From NCBI RefSeq assembly GCF_958979055.1, contig NC_084887.1, forward strand, positions 23,991,044 to 24,055,043: 64,000 bases of DNA. The letters run 5' to 3'. Below, piece by piece: positions 23,114 through 32,648 of this stretch. Position 1 is the first letter of the stretch; each line of letters opens with the position of its first letter. This DNA comes from Alnus glutinosa. Lineage: Eukaryota; Streptophyta; Magnoliopsida; Fagales; Betulaceae. The notes under the pieces were generated by a model. The model did not search any database. It had not been told where the DNA came from and saw only the letters and a program-made list of their open reading frames with translations. The translations under genes and the position numbers were made by a program.

Positions 23114-24589
23114 TTAAATTCCTTGATCAACGGCCACGATCGGATACCGAGCAATACAATCCGCCCATGCGCCTCTCTTGGACTCCCCAACGGCGGGCCT
23201 TAGACACTCCCAAACCACACTACAGCACTTGATCCCACTCCCCATACCTAGTTGCCAAACCTTGTCACCCTTCTCCACTCTTTCCTTGGCTTCCAAGTAA
23301 CCTAACTCATACCACAACGAGGAAGATGACTGGTTCCCAAACCTCTGTAGTGTCATCAATGCAGGCTCCATCTCTCTGTCTCCAAGCTTTAACCCTTTCC
23401 CTATCTCTCTTATCAATTGTCTCCCTGAAGTTGGCAAGCAAAAATGCTGTATCACACTCTTAAAATTTGGCACGTAGACTTCGCTAGAATTGTCTATGAA
23501 TTTTTTCCTTAAAATTGAGACAGTAGGCCAAACTTTCTTCGACAAGGGGAAGATTGAGGAACCAAGAACAGTGATGTTCGATCTGAGCGTTTCTCCGACA
23601 ACTTGTAGTAAATCTCGCTTTAGTGTAAACCCAAGGTTTCCCTTGGAGTCCTCCTCTCGAAATGCTGCAAGATAAGCCTTGTCATCAGAGGCTCTTTGGG
23701 TCCTCAGCGTTCGAAAAAGCTTGTACTTTGAAGACTTTTTTGCTTCTTTTCTATTGGAAAGCAAAATGGCCGCACTGCCCATTCTGAAGAGGCAGTTGAG
23801 GAGCAACTTGGGCCGCTCATTGCCTGAATACCAACCGGTAGACAAGATTTCAGTGCTGAGAACAACAGCATTAGAGTTTCTGTGAATTTTCAGAAGACTT
23901 TGAGCCATTTGAATGCCGATAAGGCTTGCGGTGCACCCCATGCCGGAGAGATTATAGCTCTTGATATCACTTCTCATGGAGTATTTGTTTATGATAATGG
24001 AAGAGAGCGATGGAGAGGGGCAAAATCCACTACAGTTTACTATAAGAATATCTATGTCACTAGGAGAGAGTCTAGTTTTTGACAGAAGGTCTTCCATGAC
24101 GGGGAAGAGCAGCATATGGACCTCTTTGATAGATTCTTGTTGATTGGTTTTCGGTGGGAGATAGTGTAAAGCAGGGGGCAAACAGGTTTCGTCACTTAGT
24201 CCTGAAGAAGTGAGGACTTTAGCCATGAAAGAGACGCTTTCAGAGTCGAAGGCTTCAATCATGGAAGTGTTTTCAATGAAGGAGGAGAAGGGGACTCTGC
24301 AGAAGCTTGGCGGTTTGAGACATGAAAAGTCAACTAGATAAACTGGCGGAGCTTTTGAGAGGAGGTGTTTGAGGATGAAACAAGAGAGGAAGAGGAAGTG
24401 GAAGTGGAAGTGGAGATCAATAGATTTCCCATTTTGAAAAATGAAGGATGCTTCGATGGATGTTACAAGTATGAGAGTGGAAAATCTTAGAAGCTCCATG
24501 AAAGTTGAACGTAGATGCTTTGAGAGGACACTGGAAGGGAGGGTGGAATCGAGCAGAGGGTCATGGCTGAGCTTCTTCAAAGACTCCAT
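23114..24589 (-). CDS. 3-ketoacyl-CoA synthase, divergent active site
   Basis: Intronless, 491 aa from the ATG at 24589. The FAE1/KCS fold is clear: two N-terminal hydrophobic segments (about 28-50 and 58-76) for the ER membrane, PPVYLVDFSC (81-90), the nucleophile loop GMGCTAS with Cys219, NCLFRMGSAAILLSN (265-279) and RFGNQSSSSLWYELGY with Asn419. KCS enzymes condense acyl-CoA with malonyl-CoA in very-long-chain fatty acid elongation for waxes, suberin and sphingolipids. In FAE1 the catalytic residues are Cys223, His391 and Asn424. Here the His391 position is Pro386 (HFCLPTSGRQLI) and the conserved His302 position (RTH) is Gln298 (RTQRASDDKAY); the His387 equivalent (His382) remains. The frame is fully open, so either the enzyme works unusually or the protein is a non-catalytic partner. 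Subgroup within KCS not assigned. Confidence 0.92.
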   Translation of the reverse strand: MESLKKLSHDPLLDSTLPSSVLSKHLRSTFMELLRFSTLILVTSIEASFIFQNGKSIDLHFHFHFLFLSCFILKHLLSKAPPVYLVDFSCLKPPSFCRVPFSSFIENTSMIEAFDSESVSFMAKVLTSSGLSDETCLPPALHYLPPKTNQQESIKEVHMLLFPVMEDLLSKTRLSPSDIDILIVNCSGFCPSPSLSSIIINKYSMRSDIKSYNLSGMGCTASLIGIQMAQSLLKIHRNSNAVVLSTEILSTGWYSGNERPKLLLNCLFRMGSAAILLSNRKEAKKSSKYKLFRTLRTQRASDDKAYLAAFREEDSKGNLGFTLKRDLLQVVGETLRSNITVLGSSIFPLSKKVWPTVSILRKKFIDNSSEVYVPNFKSVIQHFCLPTSGRQLIREIGKGLKLGDREMEPALMTLQRFGNQSSSSLWYELGYLEAKERVEKGDKVWQLGMGSGIKCCSVVWECLRPAVGESKRGAWADCIARYPIVAVDQGI

Positions 24590-26400
24590 TACGTGAGGGA
24601 GAGAAATGGTGGAGAAGGAGATACAATCATGGTGTTGTTATCTGGGGTTGGTGAAGGGTATAAATGGACGGTGTAGATGAAGGTCTGCATGGAGAATGCA
24701 TGTTAGTTGGCTCTGGCAGGTGAGACTAGACACAGTGTAATAAATAACTGGAAGGATTTTCTTTGGTCAATGTATACTGTATAGTGTAATAAATAACTCG
24801 ATTACTCGAAGCATTTTCTACGGTCACGTTGTCAGTTTTGAGATAGTTTTGTTTTTAATAAGCCCCTTATCAGTCGTTTGAATTTTGAAAACTTTAATTT
24901 TTCCTTTCTGCGTTTCAAATTTTATATAAGATGATATATCAACTTTAGAAAATGGCCAAAAACTTCTCCGTCCAAAAGCATGTGGCGGGCCGATAGTTTT
25001 TAGACAGAGAAGTTAACCAAGGTATTAATTTGGTCATTTTAAAAAACTGAGGTATCATCTGTGATGTAAATTGAAACTCAAGGGCTAAAAGATAAAATTT
25101 TTAAATCTCAAGACCAGAAGAGTGTTTAACCCATAATAATAATAGAAAGCAATTGATGTAATATAAAGTTGAAATAATATATATGAAAAAATAAAAAATA
25201 AAAATGTTTGTAGTGAATTTTTTTATTTGAATAATAAAAAAATAATTAATGTGATATAAAAAATAAAAATAAAAATAAAATTGTTTTGAAGTTGAATTTT
25301 CTTTTAGAAGAAGTGAAAAATAAGACCAGAAATAGGAGGGCAATTTCCAAACAAAGCAATGTCTCAAGAAAATGCATAAATTAAGAAATTGTGATGTGAT
25401 GGTCGCTATAAAAAAAATTAAAAAATTGTGATGTAACAAGCATATTTTGTAATACCTAAAATTCAAGCAACGACCGAGTGCGCTATCATGAAAGCCAGTT
25501 TATTATTTCTGGTGAAAGAAATTAAACTTGTCAAGATATCTCAATAAATCCATAAGGTATTTCATTTTTTTTTTAATTTTATTTTATGAAGCGACACCCA
25601 TATTAGAACTGAAAAAAAAAATATTGGAATTGTAGTCCCTGCCTTACCTCATAATTTGTGTTTGACCAAATATTAAATATATCATAATTAACTGTGAAAA
25701 AGACATTGAGCTTAGGAGCAAAGCAATTGAATGAGATTCTAGTTGTTGAGCTTACACATGATAATTAAGAACATTTAGTGCGAATTTATTTCGAAGTGAT
25801 GGAATAAACCTAACGTAGTGATCGTTGTCTGTTGATGTGACTTGATGCCATCAATTTACGAAATTTCGACTTTTTTAAATTATTTATCTGAATTTAAGAG
25901 AATTCAAGCGAGTAATTATAAGATACCACTTATAAGATTTATCTGACCAAATAAAAATCTTATAAGTGGTATCAACCATGCTGAGTTTCTGAATTAAGTT
26001 ATGCTCTACCATATTTTTTTACTACAATTATTTTACAATGCTGAAGTGGCAACCCTTGGATTTTAATTTTAATTTTTTTTTTTAAAAAAAATATAACTAA
26101 TTTAAGAATTTGTTGAGACGGCCCCATTAACATTGTAAAACAATTGTGAAATAAAAATGTAATTTTTAGCATGACTTTTCAAAATTTGATTCATAGTTCA
26201 GATGTTGCATCAAAATCCTCATTGTTGGGGACTAAACAACAAATGCCAAATGACCTAATATTTTATTGACCGAATAATCACCTTAATTACTTTCAACATG
26301 AAAGAAATTGCTGGTTTTCCCTAAGTGGTGAGAGAACTTAATTACTACATCGAGAATCCTCTGAGGTGAAAGAAAAGAACCGCCCCACTGAGGGGACCTG
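24590..26400. other. KCS upstream region and intergenic
   Basis: Probable KCS promoter up to about 24800, then AT-rich sequence. A foldback core lies at 25922-25973. The 121-aa Phe/Tyr-rich minus frame at 25101-25466 is an AT-composition artefact. No gene. Confidence 0.45.
25922..25973. mobile_element. Foldback element core (family B, copy 2)
   Basis: Perfect 19-bp arms GATACCACTTATAAGATTT (25922-25940) and its reverse complement (25955-25973), loop with CTGACCAAATAA, the same central phrase as at 21661-21855. Flanking sequence 'ttatctgaatttaagagaatt' also matches that copy loosely, so the element probably spans about 25870-26000. Confidence 0.7.
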
Positions 26401-26548
26401 AATCCTCTCAGTTGAACTCAACTGGAGTGAGACAGTTAGTTATATAGGAGAGTATTTTGATAATTTCACATTGTGTTAAATTATCAAAATATCCTTACTT
26501 ATAACTAACTAACTTCTCTCCAGTTGAAACTCAACTAGAGAGGATCCT
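26401..26548. mobile_element. Foldback element (family B-like, copy 3)
   Basis: Arms of about 65 bp: AATCCTCTCAGTTGAACTCA on the left pairs with GGATCCTCTCTAGTTGAG (inverse) on the right; both continue through CAACTGGAG and AGTTAGTTAT to a shared TATTTTGATAATTT, leaving a small loop. The ends have the G(G/A)ATCC...CTC form of the other foldbacks here. Confidence 0.75.
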
Positions 26549-26681
26549 ATTGCCCGCTAAGGAAGGGGGGCTGGAAGAAGCGAGTGAAGTTTGGAATTAA
26601 AATTCTGTTTATATATCAAATTGTTAATAAATGCATTTCCTAGCTATGACCTAACTTCTTTGCACCACCAAAGCTAGAGCT

Positions 26682-27000
26682 AACCCCAAGGGTTTGGCCT
26701 AGTGGTTAAGGTTCGGGATTTTTAAGAATATTATCCATTGAGGTCACGAGTTTGAGACTCAGCTAGGTGCAAACAATTTTTTGAGGCTAGCCATCTGGGC
26801 ATAGCCCGCGATTCAAGGCTCAATGCCTGAAGTGGTGTCGAACATTGGACACGGGATTAGTCTGGGAATCCTGACTGAAGCCACTATACTCAATTACGCT
26901 ACCACTGTTTGTGGGCCAACTATTTCGAGGTAAGCCTTGCTTTAGATGAACTAGAATATAAGTAAATACATAATAATAATAAATAAATAAAAAATAAATA
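26682..27000 (+). mobile_element. Au-like SINE with perfect 12-bp target duplication
   Basis: Flanked by AAAGCTAGAGCT at 26670-26681 and 27001-27012. The head is tRNA-derived, with an A box (TTGGCCTAGTGGTT, near 26694) and a B box (GGTCACGAGTTTGAGACTC, near 26742), followed by CTAGGTGCAAACAATTTTTTGAGG, which I associate with the plant Au SINE family. The 3' end is an A-rich TAAATAAA tail. It is a complete pol III-type retroposon, inserted in the plus orientation. Confidence 0.85.
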
Positions 27001-27012
27001 AAAGCTAGAGCT

Positions 27013-27199
27013 CAAAACAAGTTACAAGCCCACGTCTGCTGCCATATGATCCAATAAACGGTGGGTTTTTTTGTACTTTCCACATAAAATGTGTGGTTAA
27101 ATGGGGTTGTCAGCTTTTTTAGTTTATGATCGTATTTTGTTTTAAAGAAAACTACACATAATTCTTTTAAATTACTACTTCATTATCGATGTCAGATCA
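27013..27199. other. Short spacer
   Basis: Spacer between SINE and foldback element; nothing recognised. Confidence 0.4.
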
Positions 27200-27900
27200 G
27201 AATCCCTCAAATTTCTTCCAAATTTGAGATTTTCAAATTATTAAATCTTAACCATACTTTACATATAATAGTTCACAATATGCCAACCGTCACACGAAAT
27301 AAATGTTAAAGTAATAAAAATATAATGCCTCGATAAACTAGAGAAAACAAGAGGGACATAAAATAAATGACAACCCCTTCATCATCTCCTGTTGAACACC
27401 AACAGGTCAAACACCGGCTCTTCCTCACAATATGCATTGCTTTTCAAAAACAAATTCTATTGGTATTTATTGGTATTCGCAATTTTTCAAAGACAAATCA
27501 GATTTTATTCAATTTTTTTTAATTTTGTCTCAAGAAGTCAAACCATCCAAACATATTTTTCAACTTTATTTTGCATCGAAATTCGCACATTAAATTATAA
27601 TTTAATTTAGATTTTTTTAAAAAAAATCGAACATCTAAACATCCCACTATAAGGCACCATTTTGTACAATTTTTTTTTAACCCTTTTTGTTTTCTTTTTA
27701 ATATTAACACCCTAAAAATTCACAGCTAGCCCAATTTCCTAAATGACTCTAGTTTCTTCTAGTTCATTGAGGCATTAAATTTTCATTACATTATCATTTA
27801 TTTTGTGTAACAATTGTCATGTTATGAACTGTTATATATAAAGCATGATTAGGATTTAATAATTTGAGAATCTCAAATTTGGAAGAAATTGAGGGGATCC
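27200..27900. mobile_element. Long foldback/MITE with 55-bp terminal inverted repeats (family B-like, copy 4)
   Basis: Left terminus GAATCCCTCAAATTTCTTCC (27200) and right terminus, inverted, GGATCCCCTCAATTTCTTCC (27900) stay alignable for about 55 bp with only about five differences, passing CAAATTTGAGATT and AATTATTAAATC. The 590-bp interior includes the repeat shared with 21012-21123. No coding capacity. Confidence 0.75.
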
Positions 27901-28490
27901 TATTTGTTAATGTCCTCAAAACTACCAATTGTATCAATCTCCACCTCGAAACTATTGAAAAATGTCAATGTCCCTTTAATGACAAAGATACCCTTCATAA
28001 AATTATTAAAATTAAAAAAAAAAAAAAAAAACTAAAAAAATTATTAAAAAAAAAATAAAAAAAGGTTTTTTATTTTTTATTTTTCAGTTATTTTTTAAAA
28101 AATAAAAAATAATTTTTTTTTTTTTTTAAATCTTTTCGTTTTTCTTTTATTTTTTTTTTTAGAAAGTTAATTTTTAAGTTTTTATTTTTATTTTTTTTTT
28201 ACTTTTTAGTTTTAGTGTTTTAGTGTTTTTATTTTTTTTATTTATAAAGACATTTTTGTCTTATTAAAAAAATTTATTGTCATTTTTGTTGGTCTTTGAG
28301 AGACATTGACAGTTAAGTGGTAATTTGAGGGGGTATGTATACTTTTTCCTTTGTTTTATATAACTTTGAGTAACAAAGTAAGATTTAGCGGTCAGACTAC
28401 TTAGCAGCAGCTTTTTTAAAATTCATTTTCTACCTTAAATATAAGGAACACTTTTTAAAACAGATTCTCTTGTTGTTCCCTTAGAGCATT
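27901..28490. other. Low-complexity A/T tract region
   Basis: Long A- and T-runs at 28010-28250 form an imperfect fold of A-rich then T-rich sequence. No gene. Confidence 0.6.
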
Positions 28491-28493
28491 CAC

Positions 28494-28877
28494 AATGACA
28501 TCTTTATAATTTCTTTAAATTTAACTCTCAAAATCTGTTTTAATGGTTTTAGTTAGTCACTTTTTGAAATCATCAAACAACAAATTTTCTAAATGTTTAT
28601 CTACTTTAAATAAAATCTCATTTTTTAATCATTCACAATAACTCCCATATAATGGAGTAGTTTTTTATTTATTAGAAAAATTGAGAACATTGGCATAATT
28701 TGCAAAAAGTATTATTAAAAAAATGAGAACATTGTCTTTTCGGCTCTTTAAATCTAAAAAGAAAATCTGACAAATATTAAGTTTAATATTTGCTAAAGAG
28801 TGTTATTTGGGCATTTTTGTGATTTTTGTTAAAAATATAAAGAAAAACTAAACATGAATAGTCCGTTGTAAGTGCTC
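28494..28877. mobile_element. MITE with TTA target duplication (family C)
   Basis: A 384-bp element flanked by TTA (28491-28493 and 28878-28880). Ends GAGCATTCACAATGAC and, inverted, GAGCACTTACAACGGAC match the common Tourist-like plant MITE type beginning GAGCATTCACAATG. Non-coding. Confidence 0.7.
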
Positions 28878-29059
28878 TTAGTTAGGAAACATCAAAAGAA
28901 CTAAAAATTGTACCCCAAATTTTGGAAAACAAAAGTGGTTTCCTTAACATTATTTTAATATTAAGAAGCTTTTTTTTTTCCTCCTCTTTTCTCTTTCATT
29001 TATTTGAAACAATATTTAAGTTGTTTCTCTTTCATCTATCTTTCCTTTAATAGTTAATT

Positions 29060-29427
29060 AGGAAAAATATATATTAGCCCCCCAAACTACCACCCTTTCT
29101 CCGGATGGTCCCCCAAACTACTAATGCTTAGATTCTGGCCCCCCAAACTACCACTTTCTAATTTTTTGGCCCCATCCATCTATTTATGCCGTCAATTCTA
29201 AACAGAATTCCAAAAATACCCCTCCTACATTTTGAAATTCTCACGGTTAAGGGAGGGGTATTTTCAGGTTTTTGGCCAATTTCTGCTAGAATTAACGGTA
29301 TAAATAGACGGATGGGGCCAAAAAATCAGAAAGTGGTAGTTTGGGGGGTCGGAGTGCAAGTGTTGGTAGTTTGGGGTGCCATCCGGAGAAAATGTGGTAG
29401 TTTGGGGGGTTAATATATATTTTTCCC
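29060..29427. mobile_element. Mutator-type MITE with 9-bp target duplication
   Basis: A 368-bp element flanked by TAGTTAATT on both sides (29051-29059, 29428-29436). Terminal inverted repeats run about 140 bp, from GGAAAAATATATATTA into repeated CCCCCCAAACTACCA motifs and on to TTTTTTGGCCCCATCC. The TIR length, the 9-bp duplication and the GGAAAAAT start are as in Mutator-derived MITEs. The open frame at 29186-29413 merely reads the repeat. Confidence 0.85.
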
Positions 29428-29436
29428 TAGTTAATT

Positions 29437-30115
29437 TAAAGAATATTAAATGATATAGAAAAATGAAAATTAGGCCTAGGTATTTGGTATATCGGTTTCG
29501 GAAACACTATTATCAATTTTCGACCGAAATAGTCGGGTAAATCAGGTAATTACCCGACTTTTTTTCGCGAAAGACTAGTTCCAAAATTGTCTGATAAATC
29601 GAAAAAATTGGGTATATCAGTAATTGTCGGTAGGGTAAATAAGCATATGGATGTTTCCAGCCTTTACATAGAAACTAAAGGAAACTTGAACTTCTTTTGG
29701 GAGTTATTGTGCTTAAACTAAAGGAAATTTTGCTGTCAGGAGTGCACAGTCCTGATTTTAGACAAATTGCAATGAGTAGGCAACAGGGAAAGCGCGCCCC
29801 CAATGGGCTACACGCCTTAATAATGGATGAGCGTATTGGGCTTGCCGTGGTATATCCGTTCAGTTTAGCCCCCACCGAACCAAGATGGTACAAAACAATA
29901 TGGTTCGGTTCAATGACAATGACGCAGCAACCACCTCAGAGGCCTTAGCCCACATCTAATGTCCAATGGGCTGCAGTAGTCATTACCAAACCGATAATTC
30001 TGATTATTACCCAGGCACACGAGCAATAATGCTATGATTGGTCGTGTTTCTTGTGAGTGAGAAAATTTACCTTAAAAAAAAACCCAACAAAAAAAAAAAA
30101 TTATTCAGTTTATAT

Positions 30116-30148
<33 letters not shown>

Positions 30149-30644
30149 GTCCTCTCAAACATTTCAATTTGTGCAATGTCCCTCCATACTATTATAGTAT
30201 TATTGGGGTAAAAAATGATAAAATCACCCCTAATAAAAAAAAAAATAAATAAATAAATTAGTAAACTTCGGCCAATAAGTTAGTTGCCCTTTTGTGGCAC
30301 TTTTGTAATAGTATAAACAATATTGGGCTTAAATATTTAATGACTCTTGATGTTATATAAAGTTGTGCGTGTAGTTAGAGCTTCCGTGTTTAATTATTTC
30401 TTTTGGAAGGTGAATTTGTGGTTTCCACGTACATCTTTAAGGAGGATTGTTGGAGTTTTATTTTATTTTATTTTTTTTTGTGTTCATTTGGAAGGAAATA
30501 AATATAATAAAAAATTATATCTATGTCATTTTGGATGACATAGATGCAATTTTTTAATATTTTTTATAATATTTATATCATCTCAGATTGACACTAGAAG
30601 GAGCTCTATCATTCCTCATCTTTAAGATCTTTAATTAGAGCGCA
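29437..30644. other. Intergenic with possible hAT-like relic
   Basis: From about 29475 (GGTATATCGGTTTCGG) to about 30000 (CCAAACCGATAATTC) the sequence has the look of a non-autonomous DNA transposon with related ends, but I could not fix borders or a target duplication. The 72- and 83-aa frames there have no known domain. The rest is AT-rich with a 25-nt T-run near 30120. Confidence 0.35.
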
Positions 30645-30920
30645 ATATGCGTTTGAGATTGCGATTTCGTAGACAAAAAGTGTGATTTTAAACCAAATCG
30701 CAGAAAATGAACCGTTTGATAATTACGTTTTTAAAAAATTGCGATTTAAAAACGCAGAAATTAAATTTTATTTTCAAATTGCAAGTAAGGAGGGAGGGTT
30801 TTGAAAACGCGAAATTTTAAAGGCTGACTTGCGATTTTAAATACGAAACTCCAATTTTGTCAAACGCTTAACTACGTTTTTAAAAATCACCTTTTAAAAT
30901 CGTAAACTCAAACGAACGTA
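30645..30920. mobile_element. MITE (family A, copy 3)
   Basis: Inverted orientation relative to 18926-19242: begins TATGCGTTTGAGATTGCGAT, ends TAAACTCAAACGAACGTA, with the same internal GCGATTTTAAA phrases. The exact borders and target duplication are less clear than in the other copies. Confidence 0.6.
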
Positions 30921-32053
30921 ATATAGCTATTATCAACGACCATTTTAAACAAATAGCTTACCAAAATAAATCTTTAAGATACTTTTTAATACCCTATGGA
31001 TCAGTTTAGTACCAGTGTAAAACTTCCAAGTAAGTAATTTTTCCTTTATATTGAGCACCGTAAGCGAGCAGTGCTACTTGTGAACATGCTTGGACTCGGC
31101 TCGGATTCGGTTCGTTTATTAAACGAACAGAGTTTGAATAAAAAATTCAGGCTCGACTCGACTCGTATAGGCTCGTTTAAGCTCTATAACTTCATTTTTA
31201 TTATTCTTATAATATCATTTTTTAACTTTGTAATGAGAACATGTTAAGTATTTAAAAAATTAAAAAAATATGTTATTTATAATGTAATAGATATAACTTG
31301 AATTATGGTAATTATGAGTTTAAATATAAATATAAGTGCCTTTATGTGTATATGAGTGAGCTTGTGTATGTATATATATACTATAAGATAAACATATACA
31401 ATTGAGATTAGATTATTTAAGATTTGAGTTAATTTTTTTAGTTACTCTTGTGAGCAAGTTCAAGTTCGTTTGAAAAATAAATGAATAAATCTTGAACAAA
31501 CTATCTAGTTCGGTGCTAAGCTCAAACTTTCGACTCGTATTCGAAAAAAAATTAAATGAACCGAACGTGAACGTTCAATACTCGACTCAATTGAATTACC
31601 ACTCAAATTATATTAACCGACCTAAATTATATTAACCGAGAAGAGTCCATGAGCCCTTTAATTCACTGTTTATAGGACTACACTCGAGAAAAATAAAGAT
31701 TCATTCGTCATTACTTACTCTCGTACGTGGTGAACTTGGAAAAAGTGAAACCAGTACGTACAGATGAAACAAGAAGCAAACCCGTGAGTGATTGCCAACA
31801 TATTCACACAACAAGTTCAACAACAAGGACTCATCACAATAAACAGGGCAAAGAAAGTTCCGAAAAGGTCGTCCATAATTATCGTCTTTTGCATACCATT
31901 TGGCTCTGCTCCATTTAAAGAACCTTGACCTTTTTCTTGCCTGGTCCCCCGTGTGTTATTGATGCTATTCCCTTTAATTTCCCTCTCCTTCTCTTCCATT
32001 ATCACCAACATATTCGACACAGAACAAAAGGATTTGAAGAAGATCGAATTAAT
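30921..32053. other. Intergenic and FUC1 upstream region
   Basis: 31085-31600 holds a repeat-like block beginning GGACTCGGCTCGGATTCGG and ending with the loosely inverted AACGTTCAATACTCGACTC, resembling dispersed non-autonomous hAT-type repeats of plants; borders uncertain. About 31660-32053 is presumably the FUC1 promoter and 5' UTR. No RNA gene. Confidence 0.4.
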
Positions 32054-32606
32054 ATGTCTAGCCTGTGGTGCTCGTTGTGGATAAACACACTATGTCTACT
32101 GTTCAAATTTGCGGTTTCAAGGCGTGAACTTGTACCAACACCGCCATTGCCAGTTCTTCCACTTCCAGCATTTTCCCAGTTGAAATGGCAGCAAAGGGAG
32201 CTCATAATGTTCCTCCACTTCGGAGTTAACACGTTCACCGACTCCGAATGGGGCACCGGGCACGAAAACCCGGCTATATTCGACCCCGTTGGGCTCGACG
32301 CAAACCAGTGGGTAAGCGCGGCTGTGGATGCAGGAATTTCTCTGGTTATCCTGACTGCAAAACACCATGATGGGTTTTGCCTGTGGCCTTCCAAGTACAC
32401 TCGCCATTCTGTTGCCAGTAGCCCTTGGAAAAATGGCAACGGCGACGTCGTTCAAGAGCTTGTCGATGCGGCCAAGGCCCGTGGCATCGACGTGGGGCTC
32501 TACCTCTCACCGTGGGATCGGCACGATCGGAGATATGGCCGTGATTTGCCGTACAATGAATACTACTTGGCCCAACTACAAGAGCTACTCCACAAGTAAG
32601 TCTTTA

Positions 32607-32648
<42 letters not shown>

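Noticed and set aside
25101..25466. 121-aa Phe/Tyr/Ile-rich protein with apparent membrane segments
   Set aside because: Composition expected from poly-A/T DNA; no start context or relatives recognised.
26690..26770. tRNA gene
   Set aside because: A and B boxes are those of a SINE head; no cloverleaf or acceptor stem, and a 12-bp target duplication encloses it.
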